Positions 26,521 to 36,596 of a stretch of 64,000 bases of DNA are shown in pieces. Within the stretch, counting starts at the first letter, position 1; the number at the start of each line of letters is the position of its first letter. The notes beneath the pieces were generated by a model. It had not been told where the DNA came from and did not search any database. It worked only from the letters and a program-made list of their open reading frames with translations. Origin of the DNA: Geobacter sp. AOG2 (GTDB lineage: Bacteria > Desulfobacterota > Desulfuromonadia > Geobacterales > Pseudopelobacteraceae); NCBI RefSeq assembly GCF_019972295.1, contig NZ_BLJA01000001.1, positions 1,396,049-1,460,048 on the forward strand, read 5' to 3'. Both the position numbers and the translations under genes were made by a program.

Positions 26521-28010
26521 TGACAAATCCCCCCTTTTGCTGTCCTGCTGTAACGTTCAAGCTGACCCCGGAAGGATAAAGCCAGGTTGCACGGCAGCAT
26601 ATCCCAGGAAAAACGCCATTCCCAATTTCCATGGGCGGTGCCGGGAATATTCATGCGTGCTTCGGAGCCCAGATGCAAAACATCCTGAAAAGGCATGATA
26701 GCCGTATCGGCAACCGACATCAAGGCGGCACGAATCAGGTCGCCGACCCCATCCCGTCCCGAAGTGCCGAGGTATGCATGCATCTCCCGGCGTTCAGCTT
26801 CTGAAAGAGAGCCATACCACCCTTTTGTGGTGTTGTTGTCGTGCGTACCGGTATAAACAATCCCGTGTTTCACATGATTGTGGGGCAGGTCACGGTCATC
26901 GAGCTTGTCATCAAAGGCGAACTGAAGAATCTTCATGCCGGGAAAATTATATCGGTCACGTAGCGCCAGTACTTCAGGGGTGATCACTCCCAGGTCTTCT
27001 GCAATTATCGGTAGCGGTCCCAAGGCCTTGTGCAACATATCGAACAGTCGTTCGCCAGGCCCTTTGACCCAGACACCCTCACGTGCGGTTTGTGCCTGTG
27101 CCGGCACCTGCCAGGCAGCCTCAAACCCGCGGAAATGATCAACCCGCACAATATCGAAAAGTTCACGTGCCGCTCTGAACCGTGCAATCCACCACCGGTA
27201 CCCGGTCTTCTCCAGAGCATCCCAATCATAGAGCGGATTACCCCACAGTTGACCGGTAGCGCTAAAGTAATCCGGTGGGACGCCTGCTACAACGGTCGGG
27301 TTACCGTGATCATCCAGAAGGAATAGCTCACGATGGCTCCAAACCTCGGCTGAGTCATAGGCCACGAAAATGGGGATGTCGCCGATTATCGCGATACCAC
27401 GGGCATTGGCATACCGGCGGAGCGCGCTCCATTGCCTGAAAAATTGCCATTGCAAATATTCTTGAAGCGCTATTTCGTGGGCAAGTTCAATTGTCGGCCT
27501 GTCGCACACGGCATCTGTTTCGCCGTTTGGCCACTGATTCCATACCGCTCCGTTGTAGCGTCGTTTGAGAGCCATGAACCGGGCATAATCATGGAGCCAC
27601 GGAGTCGAATTGCAAAACATACGGAATTCAACGGCGCGATCCGATTCCGGCTGCGCCAGAAAGACTTCTCCGGCTTTACGAAGCAGCGCCGTTTTCTCTG
27701 CGGTTACTGCACCGAAATCAACCCGGTTCCCAGAGAAGGTATCCTGATGCGAGGCCGGGGCAAGATCGCCCTCCCGGGCAAGCTGTTCCAGATCTATCAG
27801 TAACGGATTACCCCCAAAAGCCGAGAAGGCGGAATAGGGTGAGTTCCCGAAGGCCGGCGGCGCCAACGGGAGAACTTGCCAGTATGACATGCCCATGGCG
27901 TGGAGCAGGTCGATAAAACTTCGAGCATCCGCTCCCAGAGCGCCGATGCCGCCCGGTCCCGGCAGCGATGTCGGATGCAGCAAAATTCCGCAGCCACGTG
28001 TATTCAGCAT
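26517..28010 (-). CDS. malQ: 4-alpha-glucanotransferase (amylomaltase)
   Basis: This GH77 enzyme of about 497 residues starts with RGCGILLHPTSLPGPGGIG. The catalytic Asp is in VRVDHFRGFEAAW, the acid/base Glu in IIAEDLGVIT and the transition-state Asp in YTGTHDNNTTKGWY. It shuffles alpha-1,4-glucan chains, lengthening maltodextrins for TreY. I prefer the ATG at 28010, where family homology begins. A TTG at 28085, overlapping the treY stop as TTGA, is an alternative that adds 25 residues. Confidence 0.92.
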   Translation of the reverse strand: MLNTRGCGILLHPTSLPGPGGIGALGADARSFIDLLHAMGMSYWQVLPLAPPAFGNSPYSAFSAFGGNPLLIDLEQLAREGDLAPASHQDTFSGNRVDFGAVTAEKTALLRKAGEVFLAQPESDRAVEFRMFCNSTPWLHDYARFMALKRRYNGAVWNQWPNGETDAVCDRPTIELAHEIALQEYLQWQFFRQWSALRRYANARGIAIIGDIPIFVAYDSAEVWSHRELFLLDDHGNPTVVAGVPPDYFSATGQLWGNPLYDWDALEKTGYRWWIARFRAARELFDIVRVDHFRGFEAAWQVPAQAQTAREGVWVKGPGERLFDMLHKALGPLPIIAEDLGVITPEVLALRDRYNFPGMKILQFAFDDKLDDRDLPHNHVKHGIVYTGTHDNNTTKGWYGSLSEAERREMHAYLGTSGRDGVGDLIRAALMSVADTAIMPFQDVLHLGSEARMNIPGTAHGNWEWRFSWDMLPCNLALSFRGQLERYSRTAKGGICQ

Positions 28011-28081
28011 CTGAACCCCGTTACACTTGTGATTGACTGTCCGGCAATCTGAAAAATCCCACTGGTCATAGGTTTGTCCTT

Positions 28082-31066
28082 TCAATCAAGCTGTTCCAGC
28101 ATAGCCACCGGAAATGACGCCAGAATATCTTTGAGTGCCAGGCTCGGCTGACCGGTCTGGCGATCAAGGGTTAACTGTTCTCCCGTGAAGATGTTGCGAT
28201 ACCTGCCGACGAGGTTACCGAAGGGTTGATTGATGCGGGTATCGCCCCAGACCTGTGGCCCAAGAGGCAGCTCATTGTAGTCATGGTGCAGGAGACGGCT
28301 GAACAGCCTTGGCGCCACCACGATGACCGAACGATTGTTGATAGAGCGCTCGAATGCACAGACATGCTCTTGGCATGACCCCTCCACAACGAGTGGCAGA
28401 TATCTGCCGGATTCGAACAGTTCACGGTTTTCCCGGCGAACGTTGAGTGCCTTGCGGGTCAGGTACAACTTTATGCGGCCGTCGTAGCGGTTCGCAACCA
28501 CCTCACGCGCCGTTTCCATGGCTCCGGTACTCGATTCCATCCGAATCAGGTCATCCAGCAGCCTTCTTCGTAAACCGAAATCCACCGGGCGGCGGTTGTC
28601 GGGGTCGACCAGGCTGAAGTCCCATAACTCATTTCCCTGGTAGAAATCGGGGATTCCCGGCGAGGCAATCTTGAGAAGGGTTTGGGAGAGGGAATTACAT
28701 ATTCCGCAGGCAGTGGTCAATCTCTGGAATTCGGCAAAGTCGCTCAGAAAATTGTTGTGACTGGATTTGGTGAGAATCAAGTCGATGAAATACATCACCG
28801 CGTCCTCATGCAGTGAGTTGGGGCTGATCCAGCTTGTATGCACCTTGGCTTCGCGCATGGCCTTCAACATGTACCCCTTGATCCTGGCACGGAATTCCGC
28901 AAACTCATCATCGCCCGGATTGCAGATAGGCCAGGCACCCACCAGCGTCTGATATAGCAGATATTCTTCATTGCGGCTTGGGGCGGGTTTGCCGTCCACA
29001 ATCATTTTGAGCTTTCGGTTCTGGCGGCCCCAGCGTGAAAGCGCCTCCCTCCACAGCTCGGGGATCTCAGAGAGCACGTTGATTCTGGCGCGGACATCTT
29101 CACTTCGCTTGGTATCATGGGTTGATGTAGTCAGCATCGCCAAGGGACGGTTCTTGTACCGTTCGATATTCTGGCCGTGGAATGCCTCCATGGTGATGCC
29201 AAACCGCTCGGGGCTTCCGCCAACCTCATTCAGGGAGGCAAGTCGGTTGTAGATGTAAAATGCGGTGTCTTCGATCCCCTTGGCCATGACCGGACCGGTT
29301 ATCTGCTGAAACCGCTTCACAAAATCAACCCACGCCGTTTTATGCTCGTTGGTCATGTTGCCGGGGAAACGGAGCAGGAGGACATCCCGGATAAACTCAA
29401 AAACAGATGCGCTGGTGGCGGGGTTTTGTCGCTTTGCCCGGCCGATGGCCGATTCTAGGTATTGCCGGTCCCGTTCAGGAACATCAAAACTGTTGATATA
29501 GGTACGGTACACCGGGAAATAGGCTATTACCTCCACAATGGCCTTGATCAGGCTGTTGAGCGTAAAGTCCCGCGTATGCCGGTTCTGTTCGGATATTTTG
29601 TTCAGGTAGTGCCCCAGGGTGTTGATTTCACTCGACATGGTGGCCTGCATGACAAGCTTTTTCTTGTCGTAGACCACCTCCGGGAAATCTATTCGGTGCT
29701 GCAGGAAGCGGGTATACAACGTTTCAAATGCTTTGGCATTGGACGTATCCACAAACAAGCCGTTCACCTGGTTGACAAAGTCGTAGCCGGTGGTGCCGAA
29801 TACCTGCCAACCATCCGGCAGCTTCTCGCCTTTCAGAAGGATTTTTTCCCCAACAATATAAAACGGTTTGTACGAAGGGTCTGCGGCAACAATCAGATCA
29901 TATTTTTCATGTGCGGCAGTTTCAGTATCCTCTTCATTGCCCGTAAGCTGAAGCTCGTCGGGGGCGCCACCATACATCTGATTGAAACAGCCCGATTGAA
30001 GCCGTCTGATATAGTCTTCCGGATCCTGCAAGCCGTCGGCGTGGTCAATGCGCAAGCCATTGATCTTTCCCGTTGCCACGAGCGAAAAGATCAGCCGGTG
30101 GGTCAGTTCGAAAACGGCAGGGTCCTCCATCCTGATGGCACCGAGGGAGTTTATATCGAAGAATCTACGGTAGTTGATCTCCTCGGTAGCGACGCGCCAA
30201 TGGGAAATGCGATAGACCTGCTCACGAAGCAGCGCGTCCAACTGGTCAAAACTGCGCGGGTTGCCTTTAGTCCCGTTGAAGCTAACCACATTGCCGTCAA
30301 TGAACTCCCTGATAGCCCCGCTGTTTTGGTACAGATTCCAGAGGCGCCGCTTGACGACCTCCTTTTCGCGATAGCGTTCTGTGATCAACTCCGGATTTTG
30401 TTCCGTGGTGGGCGGCAGGTGCCGGAGCGCCGTTACGATGCTCATGAGTTCCTGAAACTGTGGAGCGGCCGGGGAGAGTTCCTGTTCCAGTCCTTCGATG
30501 CCGAGTGTCAGGATATTGCTGTAGGTTTTTGGAATAATCGGAAGCTTGTGGTCGTAGTAGCAGGTGAAAAAAGATCCCTCCTCGAAGCATATCTGCAATT
30601 CCCTGTTTTCGAGTATGGTGCCGTACTGGTCGCCCAGGATGGGGATCAGAATCTTGTTTTCCAGCTCTTTCTTGACCGGATGCCAGTCGATATCAAAGAC
30701 ATTTGCGTAAGAAGAGCTGGGGCCATTTTCCAGTACATCCATCCAGAAAGCGTTCCCTTGCCCTTCGATGCACATATGATTCGGGACAATATCGAGGATT
30801 TGTCCCATCCCCCATTGTTTCAGTTCGCCGACCAACGCGTCGAATTCATCCTCGGAGCCGATTTCAGGGTTCAGACTGTTCTGGTCCAGGATGTCATAAC
30901 CGTGGAGGCTGCCTTCCCGTGCCTTGAAGTAAGGTGATGCATAGATGTGGCTGATGCCGATGGCATGCAGATAGGGAATGATTTCCCTGGCATCGTTGAA
31001 GCGGAAGTGCGAATTGAACTGAAGGCGGTAGGTTGCTGCCGGTACTCTAAGCCCCGTGCCGTTCAT
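28082..31066 (-). CDS. treY: Maltooligosyltrehalose synthase
   Basis: This 994-residue GH13 enzyme converts the reducing end of a maltodextrin to a trehalose linkage. The start, VPAATYRLQFNSHFRF, and the motifs GLRIDHADGLQDPEDY (nucleophile Asp), FYIVGEKILLKGEKLPDGW (acid/base Glu) and TSTHDTKRSEDVRARI are diagnostic. It is longer than the roughly 720-residue archaeal enzymes. The start is ATGA-coupled to the GH57 gene, with GGGAGGA upstream. TreZ, encoded two genes upstream, releases the trehalose. Confidence 0.95.
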   Translation of the reverse strand: MNGTGLRVPAATYRLQFNSHFRFNDAREIIPYLHAIGISHIYASPYFKAREGSLHGYDILDQNSLNPEIGSEDEFDALVGELKQWGMGQILDIVPNHMCIEGQGNAFWMDVLENGPSSSYANVFDIDWHPVKKELENKILIPILGDQYGTILENRELQICFEEGSFFTCYYDHKLPIIPKTYSNILTLGIEGLEQELSPAAPQFQELMSIVTALRHLPPTTEQNPELITERYREKEVVKRRLWNLYQNSGAIREFIDGNVVSFNGTKGNPRSFDQLDALLREQVYRISHWRVATEEINYRRFFDINSLGAIRMEDPAVFELTHRLIFSLVATGKINGLRIDHADGLQDPEDYIRRLQSGCFNQMYGGAPDELQLTGNEEDTETAAHEKYDLIVAADPSYKPFYIVGEKILLKGEKLPDGWQVFGTTGYDFVNQVNGLFVDTSNAKAFETLYTRFLQHRIDFPEVVYDKKKLVMQATMSSEINTLGHYLNKISEQNRHTRDFTLNSLIKAIVEVIAYFPVYRTYINSFDVPERDRQYLESAIGRAKRQNPATSASVFEFIRDVLLLRFPGNMTNEHKTAWVDFVKRFQQITGPVMAKGIEDTAFYIYNRLASLNEVGGSPERFGITMEAFHGQNIERYKNRPLAMLTTSTHDTKRSEDVRARINVLSEIPELWREALSRWGRQNRKLKMIVDGKPAPSRNEEYLLYQTLVGAWPICNPGDDEFAEFRARIKGYMLKAMREAKVHTSWISPNSLHEDAVMYFIDLILTKSSHNNFLSDFAEFQRLTTACGICNSLSQTLLKIASPGIPDFYQGNELWDFSLVDPDNRRPVDFGLRRRLLDDLIRMESSTGAMETAREVVANRYDGRIKLYLTRKALNVRRENRELFESGRYLPLVVEGSCQEHVCAFERSINNRSVIVVAPRLFSRLLHHDYNELPLGPQVWGDTRINQPFGNLVGRYRNIFTGEQLTLDRQTGQPSLALKDILASFPVAMLEQLD

Positions 31067-33513
31067 AGATATCCTCCCGCCGCCGTCAGCACTGCCGGTA
31101 TATTGAAATAGAGCAACTGCCCAAGGTCCGTGACCGTTTTACACCACGTATCCCGGTCGGTCTCTCCAAGACCGGGCCGGAGTCTCGCTGCGCAGGATCG
31201 CAGAAAATCCCAGTACATGTTCTGCGTCTGCCAAAGATTTACCTCTGCCGGGAGTAGCACAATTGTCTGGGCCAGCAGGTGAACCTCGGCCAACCGCTGG
31301 CTGTTTTCCGGTTCCGCCAACAGTGCGGCCATGGCGCCTTCCAGTCTGCGGCGGATGGTGAACTCAAGTGCTACGGTATCCATTCCAACATTCCATCTTC
31401 CGATCTCGTCGATGATCTCACCGAGTCTGACAATGTCGACCATGTCCGAGGCGAAAATTTTTTGCAACTCAAGATTGAGAGCGGTCTCGGCGGTAGTCAT
31501 AAAGCGGTGCGGCACCGGCATACCGGTTTCTTTCAGAAAGCTCATCAGGTTTCTGCTGTTTTCGTAGAGAGTTATGAATTTATCTTCAAACTCCTGAAGC
31601 GTGCCGGCAATGATGAGCTGCAGGATATGACGCTGCTCATCCCGGAAAAGATCCTTGAGCGAGTAGGTGTGCATGCCGAAATGCGTGTCCATTAGCCTTA
31701 TGATGGTGGCGAAATCACCTTCTTTGAACGCGGCTGCAACCTCCTGCTTCATGATCAGGTAAGCCTCTTCGCCCAAATAGGAACGGACCCCGCAGTTCAG
31801 GGCATGGCCGCCGAAGTACAGGGTACAGAGGCTTATCCGGTCGGCTTTGCGGGTGATTGAGGAACGGATGAATATCCTGCCGATCGCCAGTTTCATTTGA
31901 CCGGAATCAATGATCAGCAAATCTTCACGGGAGGCTCGATAACTGAAAATGTCGGTTTCTTCCCCATAGTCCTCGAAGACGGAGCTTACGGCGTAGTGTG
32001 CACCAACCTTTATCAAATAAATCTTTGCCGGCTCAACCAGTCTCGCGTAGATGTCCGCTCCATGCCCCTGTTTGGAGATATTGCTCCTGGCCAGGGACAA
32101 CCGCTCCAAAAAAGCGTCTTCAACGCCCTGAAGGCAGTACCTTTCAGCTAACTGCATTGCACGGCCGGCATACTGGAGAATCTGAACCGTTTCCAGCCCT
32201 GACGGTTCGTCAAAAAACCACCCGCAACTGGTGTACATGAGCATGGCATGTCGCTGCATCTCCAGCAAGCAGAGAACCGCGACGGTTGTATCTTCATCAA
32301 GTGGGTGCAGGGAATGTCTGAGCAAAAAGGCGGCGACATTTTCCTCGGAGCGGTCAAGCATGACGCTGATGTAATCATCACGCGCCTCCCACGCGTCCTT
32401 CATGTGATTTTCCATGCCGCCCTCATAACAGACGGCCAACTGTTCGCTGAGCCAGTCCATGGCCTCCCGTAGCGGTCGTCGCCATTGCTGATTCCAACCA
32501 TTATTCCCGCCCGAGTTGCAACCGCAATCGCTCCGCCAGCGCTCGATGCCGTGCATGCAGCTCCAAGAGGTATTTTCCATAATCTGCACTTCGTGGGTTG
32601 GCGGGTGCAATTCCAGATATTCTCCATAGTTGGTAAGGCGTGCCAGTCCGTTTCCTTCGAGGTGGTTCAGGGCATGCCCCAACGCCATCTCGCCGAAGAC
32701 GTGGTGATGACCATAGGTTTCGCCATCCGTGGCGATATGTACCAACTGATGGTGGTTACGGTGGGCTGAAAAGCCGGACATGAGACGGGCGGCAAATTGC
32801 TCGCCATTGCTCAATAGTTTTTCAAAGGCCACTGCTTGGGAAATGGGACCATCGTAGAAGAAAATGGCGATACTTCGCCCGGATGGAAGCCGGCAAAGAT
32901 ACGCTTGGGAAGGGTCGATGCGCGAGCCGGAAACGTCCTTCCACCGGCCGGAGTCGATCCTCCGCACCCGTACTGCCTGGTGGGGAGCGAGCAGGGTGAA
33001 ACGGATGCCCGCCTTGGCCAATACCTCCAGGGTTTCCGTATCTACGGCGGTTTCCGCCAGCCACATTCCCTCGGGGAAGCGTTGGAAGCGATGCTCAAAA
33101 TCCCTGATTCCCCAATGTACCTGCGTCTCCTTATCACGCAGGGTGGCAAGTGGCATGATGATATGGTTGTAGACCTGGGCCATGGCCGCGCCGTGGCCGG
33201 AACGCCACGCGATGCTCTGGAGGTCGGCCGCCAGGATCGCCTGGTAGGTGTCGGGAGCAAATTTTTCCATCCAGGAGAGCAGGGTGGGGCCGAAATTGAA
33301 GCTGATGCGGGCATAGTTGCTGACAATCCCCATGATGCGTCCCTCACCGTCAAGATTGCGTGAGGCTGCATTGGGGGCGTAACACTCGGAGGTAATCCTC
33401 TCATTCCAGTCGTGATAGGGATAGGCGGAATCCTGAATCTCGACGGCCTCCAACCAGGGGTTTTCGCGAGGGGGTTGGTAGAAGTGGCCATGTATGCAAA
33501 GAAATCGTTCCAT
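31063..33513 (-). CDS. GH57-family glycoside hydrolase (alpha-amylase/branching-type)
   Basis: This 816-residue protein starts with the GH57 motif CIHGHFYQPPRENPW. It has the probable catalytic Glu in FPEGMWLAETAVD and Asp in HIATDGETYGHHH. A DUF3536-type C-terminal half follows. GH57 members act on alpha-glucans as amylases, amylopullulanases or branching enzymes; the exact activity is not readable. Its place between treZ and treY suggests it supplies or trims maltodextrins, a job done elsewhere by the debranching enzyme TreX, which is absent here. The ATG at 33513 follows GGAAGGA, one base after the treZ stop. Confidence 0.85.
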   Translation of the reverse strand: MERFLCIHGHFYQPPRENPWLEAVEIQDSAYPYHDWNERITSECYAPNAASRNLDGEGRIMGIVSNYARISFNFGPTLLSWMEKFAPDTYQAILAADLQSIAWRSGHGAAMAQVYNHIIMPLATLRDKETQVHWGIRDFEHRFQRFPEGMWLAETAVDTETLEVLAKAGIRFTLLAPHQAVRVRRIDSGRWKDVSGSRIDPSQAYLCRLPSGRSIAIFFYDGPISQAVAFEKLLSNGEQFAARLMSGFSAHRNHHQLVHIATDGETYGHHHVFGEMALGHALNHLEGNGLARLTNYGEYLELHPPTHEVQIMENTSWSCMHGIERWRSDCGCNSGGNNGWNQQWRRPLREAMDWLSEQLAVCYEGGMENHMKDAWEARDDYISVMLDRSEENVAAFLLRHSLHPLDEDTTVAVLCLLEMQRHAMLMYTSCGWFFDEPSGLETVQILQYAGRAMQLAERYCLQGVEDAFLERLSLARSNISKQGHGADIYARLVEPAKIYLIKVGAHYAVSSVFEDYGEETDIFSYRASREDLLIIDSGQMKLAIGRIFIRSSITRKADRISLCTLYFGGHALNCGVRSYLGEEAYLIMKQEVAAAFKEGDFATIIRLMDTHFGMHTYSLKDLFRDEQRHILQLIIAGTLQEFEDKFITLYENSRNLMSFLKETGMPVPHRFMTTAETALNLELQKIFASDMVDIVRLGEIIDEIGRWNVGMDTVALEFTIRRRLEGAMAALLAEPENSQRLAEVHLLAQTIVLLPAEVNLWQTQNMYWDFLRSCAARLRPGLGETDRDTWCKTVTDLGQLLYFNIPAVLTAAGGYL

Positions 33514-33514
33514 T

Positions 33515-35386
33515 TTATTCCTTCCGACAGACGAGTACGGCGTATGGCGCAAGCGATATGATCACCGTATCGTCAGCGTTGTCGATCCGAATGCGGGGGG
33601 TGTGCGCGTCGGCCGACGTTGTCGAGTCGAGCGCAATCCGCCACGCAGGCTGTTTGCCGGGCAGGTGGACGTTCTGGCGCTCTGCGCTGAAATTGAGCAG
33701 GCAGAGCACCTGATCGCCATGGTAGCTGCGTCTGACGGCGAGGACCTGTTGTTCCCCGTATTCAACTATTTCCATACTATTTCTGTCCAAGCGGGCGAGC
33801 GGCGCCAAATCCTTTCGCAGTTGTATCAAATGCCGGTAGAAACCGAACAGATCCGCATGGTCTCCCTGCCGGTGCAATGCCGGGTTGAGCCGGGCTGCCA
33901 GGAAAGTCTCCTCTGCCTGTGGGTCGGGAATCTCCCCAGGCTGGTTGAAAGCGGCGAACTCTCGTTGCCTCCCCATCCTGACCGCTTCCACCAGATCTGC
34001 ATCGTCATGGCTCACAAAATAGGGAAAGCGAGCCGGCTCTGCATATTCCTCCCCCATGAAGAGCAGCGGTAGGTAAGGAGAAAGCAGTACCGTGGCGGCT
34101 GCAAGTTTGAGTTGTGCCAAAGTGAGATACTCCTGCAAGCGCTCCCCGCGCATGCGGTTCCCCACTTGATCGTGATTCTGTGCACATACAACCAACTGGC
34201 TTGGGGGCCGGTCCGCGCACGAACTGCCGTGATGTCGCCTTCTGAATGTGGAGTACGTCCCATTGAGCACAAATCCTTCACGATAGGCCTTCACCAGGCA
34301 GGAAAACGGTCCGAAATCGGCATAATAGCCGTTCCGGTCACCGGTTAAGAGAGCCCGCAAGGCGTGGTGGAAATCGTCGTTCCACTGGGCGTCAAGGCCG
34401 AATCCACCCTGTGCAGGAGGGGTGATCACCCGCACATCGTTCAGGTCGCTTTCGGCGATAACGTGGACCCGGCGGCCGAGAGCAGCGGCTTGGCAGTGCA
34501 CCGCCTCCGTAAGTTCCTGAAGAATGTGGCGGGCGCTGAAGTCGTAGATGCCATGGATGGCATCGAGCCGCAAGGCGTCAATATGATATTCACTAACCCA
34601 GTAAAGGGCATTGGATATGAAGTGATGGCGGACCGGGTCGCTGTCGGGGCCATCGAAGTTGATCGCATCACCCCAAGGGGTATGGTAGCGATCCGTGAAG
34701 TAGGGGGCAAAGGCGTGAAGGTAGTTGCCTTCCGGCCCCAGGTGGTTGTAGACCACATCGAGGATCACGGCGAGCCCCCTGACGTGACAGGCATCGACCA
34801 ATCGTTTCAGCTCAAGGGGGCCTCCATAGCTGTTCTGGGGCGCAAAGGAGAAGGTTCCGTCGTAGCCCCAGTTGCGACTGCCGGGAAACTGAGCTACCGG
34901 CATAAGCTCCAGTGCGGTTATGCCGAGATCGCACAGGTAGTCCAGGCGCGGGATGATCCCGCCAAAGGTGCCGTCCGGGCTAAAGACGCCCACATGGAGC
35001 TCGTACATGACGTACTGTTCCTGCGGTATACCGCACCATTCGCGATCATGCCATTGGTAGCGATCCGGGGCCACAACCTGTGATGGACCGTGCACGCCCT
35101 CCGGTTGGAAGCGCGACGCGGGATCGGGGCGTTCGATGGTGTCATCCAGCAGGTAGCGGTAGAGGTCGCCTTCCACGGTATCGGCGACAATACCACTGAA
35201 GTAACCGTTCCCTTCGGAGGAAAGGGGGACCGAGGCCCGACCGCGCCCCGGCATGGCAACGGCGATTTTTCGTGCCCGGGGTGCCCAGACTCGGAAACGC
35301 GTAGATCCATCAGGAAGTGGGGTGGCACCGAGATCGAGTTGCCAGGCACTTTTCGTCCCTATGGAAGCTCTCTCCCTGTCAGCCAT
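33515..35386 (-). CDS. treZ: Maltooligosyltrehalose trehalohydrolase
   Basis: This 623-residue GH13 enzyme has an N-terminal beta-sandwich (WQLDLGATPLPDGSTRFRVWAP) and a catalytic barrel with the nucleophile Asp in ALRLDAIHGIYD, Glu in HVIAESDLND and Asp in CAQNHDQVGNR. It cleaves maltooligosyltrehalose to trehalose. It is the first gene of the five-gene trehalose/maltodextrin operon, with AAGGGAGAG before the ATG. A TATAAT (minus strand, 35427-35422) 36 bases upstream may be its -10 box, although no good -35 is seen. Confidence 0.93.
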   Translation of the reverse strand: MADRERASIGTKSAWQLDLGATPLPDGSTRFRVWAPRARKIAVAMPGRGRASVPLSSEGNGYFSGIVADTVEGDLYRYLLDDTIERPDPASRFQPEGVHGPSQVVAPDRYQWHDREWCGIPQEQYVMYELHVGVFSPDGTFGGIIPRLDYLCDLGITALELMPVAQFPGSRNWGYDGTFSFAPQNSYGGPLELKRLVDACHVRGLAVILDVVYNHLGPEGNYLHAFAPYFTDRYHTPWGDAINFDGPDSDPVRHHFISNALYWVSEYHIDALRLDAIHGIYDFSARHILQELTEAVHCQAAALGRRVHVIAESDLNDVRVITPPAQGGFGLDAQWNDDFHHALRALLTGDRNGYYADFGPFSCLVKAYREGFVLNGTYSTFRRRHHGSSCADRPPSQLVVCAQNHDQVGNRMRGERLQEYLTLAQLKLAAATVLLSPYLPLLFMGEEYAEPARFPYFVSHDDADLVEAVRMGRQREFAAFNQPGEIPDPQAEETFLAARLNPALHRQGDHADLFGFYRHLIQLRKDLAPLARLDRNSMEIVEYGEQQVLAVRRSYHGDQVLCLLNFSAERQNVHLPGKQPAWRIALDSTTSADAHTPRIRIDNADDTVIISLAPYAVLVCRKE

Positions 35387-35456
35387 GTTCTCTCCCTTTG
35401 AGTGATGTATGGGCCTTAATTATTATATTGCGAATAGTATTGTACCAGATTTTGAA

Positions 35457-36518
35457 TTAGTCTCTTGTCTCACTTGTCTCACTTGTCTCACTTGTCTCGC
35501 CCTTAATGTGAACAGTCCGGATGGGGAAAGGAATTTCGATCCCTTCATCGCGATAACGGCGATGCAACTTTTTGATAAACTCGTGTTTGAGGAGATACTG
35601 GTCTACATATTCCACGCAGCGCAGGATTACCGTAAAATTTATACTGAAGTCGGCAAAGGTATGGTAGCGGATGAAAGGCTCGAAAGCATGGATGCCTCCT
35701 TGAACGTCCTGCAGCGCCTCCCGCGCCACTTCGATAGTTACCCGTTCAACTTCCTCCAGGTTGCTGTCATAGCTCACGCCGACTTGGACAAGCAGACCCA
35801 TTTCCGTATCGGGGAGGTGGTAGTTGGTGACGATGGCCCCGGCAAGTTTGGAATTGGGGACCAACACCATATTGTTGGGCAAGGTTTGAACCACCGTATT
35901 ACGCCAGGTGATGTCGGTGACATACCCCTCCTCGCCGCCGTCCAGGCGTATGTAGTCGCCTTGACGAATTTGCCGGGTGGCAATGATGTGCAGACCGGAA
36001 AAAATATTTGACAAGGTATCCTGCAGAGCCAACGCTACTGCAAGTCCACCCACGCCGAGGGCGGTCAGAATCGGCGTGATGGAGATGCCAAGGGATTGCA
36101 GAATGATCAGGGCGCCCATTGAAAAGGCAATGGCCTTGGCCAAGTTTATGAAGATTGACGTGGCGGGGAGTACGGCTTTTTTGGCATAGTGCGACACAAA
36201 CCCAGCGGCCAAACGCATCAGGAACACCGTGATCAGCAGCAGGAAAAGAACGAGAAGCAGCTTGCCTGAAATGTCGCGTATTCGGCCATTCAGGTGAAGA
36301 AACTGGGATACGCCATAGCTGCCTGCCAGAAAACAGGCGTAGAAGGTGAGGCCCCTGAGAGAGGTGATTATGATCTCGTCACCCTCCCAGGCCGTGCGTC
36401 GTGTCAAGGCTTCGAGGCGGTGCAGGACAAATTTTTCCATGATCAAGCCAATGACTGCGCTCGCTACCAATAGACAGGCTGACGTAAGCAACATATTCAA
36501 CGTATCTGCCGTTACCAT
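35457..36518 (-). CDS. MscS-family mechanosensitive channel (short form)
   Basis: This protein of about 353 residues has four to five membrane helices, then the MscS pore and beta-domain: ILTALGVGGLAVALALQDTLSNIFSGLHIIATRQIRQGDYIRL and LPNNMVLVPNSKLAGAIVTNY. The C-terminus ends in a GETSETSETSETRD tail encoded by a 9-bp tandem repeat. The start is uncertain: ATG 36518 has only a weak ribosome site, and a TTG at 36557 would add 13 residues. It lies between the trehalose operon and the acetyl-beta-lysine genes, fitting a role in releasing these solutes during osmotic downshift. Confidence 0.85.
   Translation of the reverse strand: MVTADTLNMLLTSACLLVASAVIGLIMEKFVLHRLEALTRRTAWEGDEIIITSLRGLTFYACFLAGSYGVSQFLHLNGRIRDISGKLLLVLFLLLITVFLMRLAAGFVSHYAKKAVLPATSIFINLAKAIAFSMGALIILQSLGISITPILTALGVGGLAVALALQDTLSNIFSGLHIIATRQIRQGDYIRLDGGEEGYVTDITWRNTVVQTLPNNMVLVPNSKLAGAIVTNYHLPDTEMGLLVQVGVSYDSNLEEVERVTIEVAREALQDVQGGIHAFEPFIRYHTFADFSINFTVILRCVEYVDQYLLKHEFIKKLHRRYRDEGIEIPFPIRTVHIKGETSETSETSETRD
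35465..35500. repeat. 9-bp tandem repeat in the 3' end of mscS
   Basis: TTGTCTCAC occurs three times in direct tandem (35465, 35474, 35483), and a fourth unit has one change (TTGTCTCGC, 35492). On the coding strand each unit encodes Ser-Glu-Thr. Slippage would change tail length without breaking the reading frame. Confidence 0.8.
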
Positions 36519-36596
36519 ATCATGTATCCGAAACAGTAGGTCATACGATCCTCCCAAAACGCGAACAATAGAACGTGGCTGTACGGTTTATCCTGA

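Noticed and set aside
29462-30937. 491-codon open frame on the plus strand
   Set aside because: It lies antisense to treY, which carries all catalytic motifs. Long antisense frames arise from codon bias; the translation has no recognisable domain.
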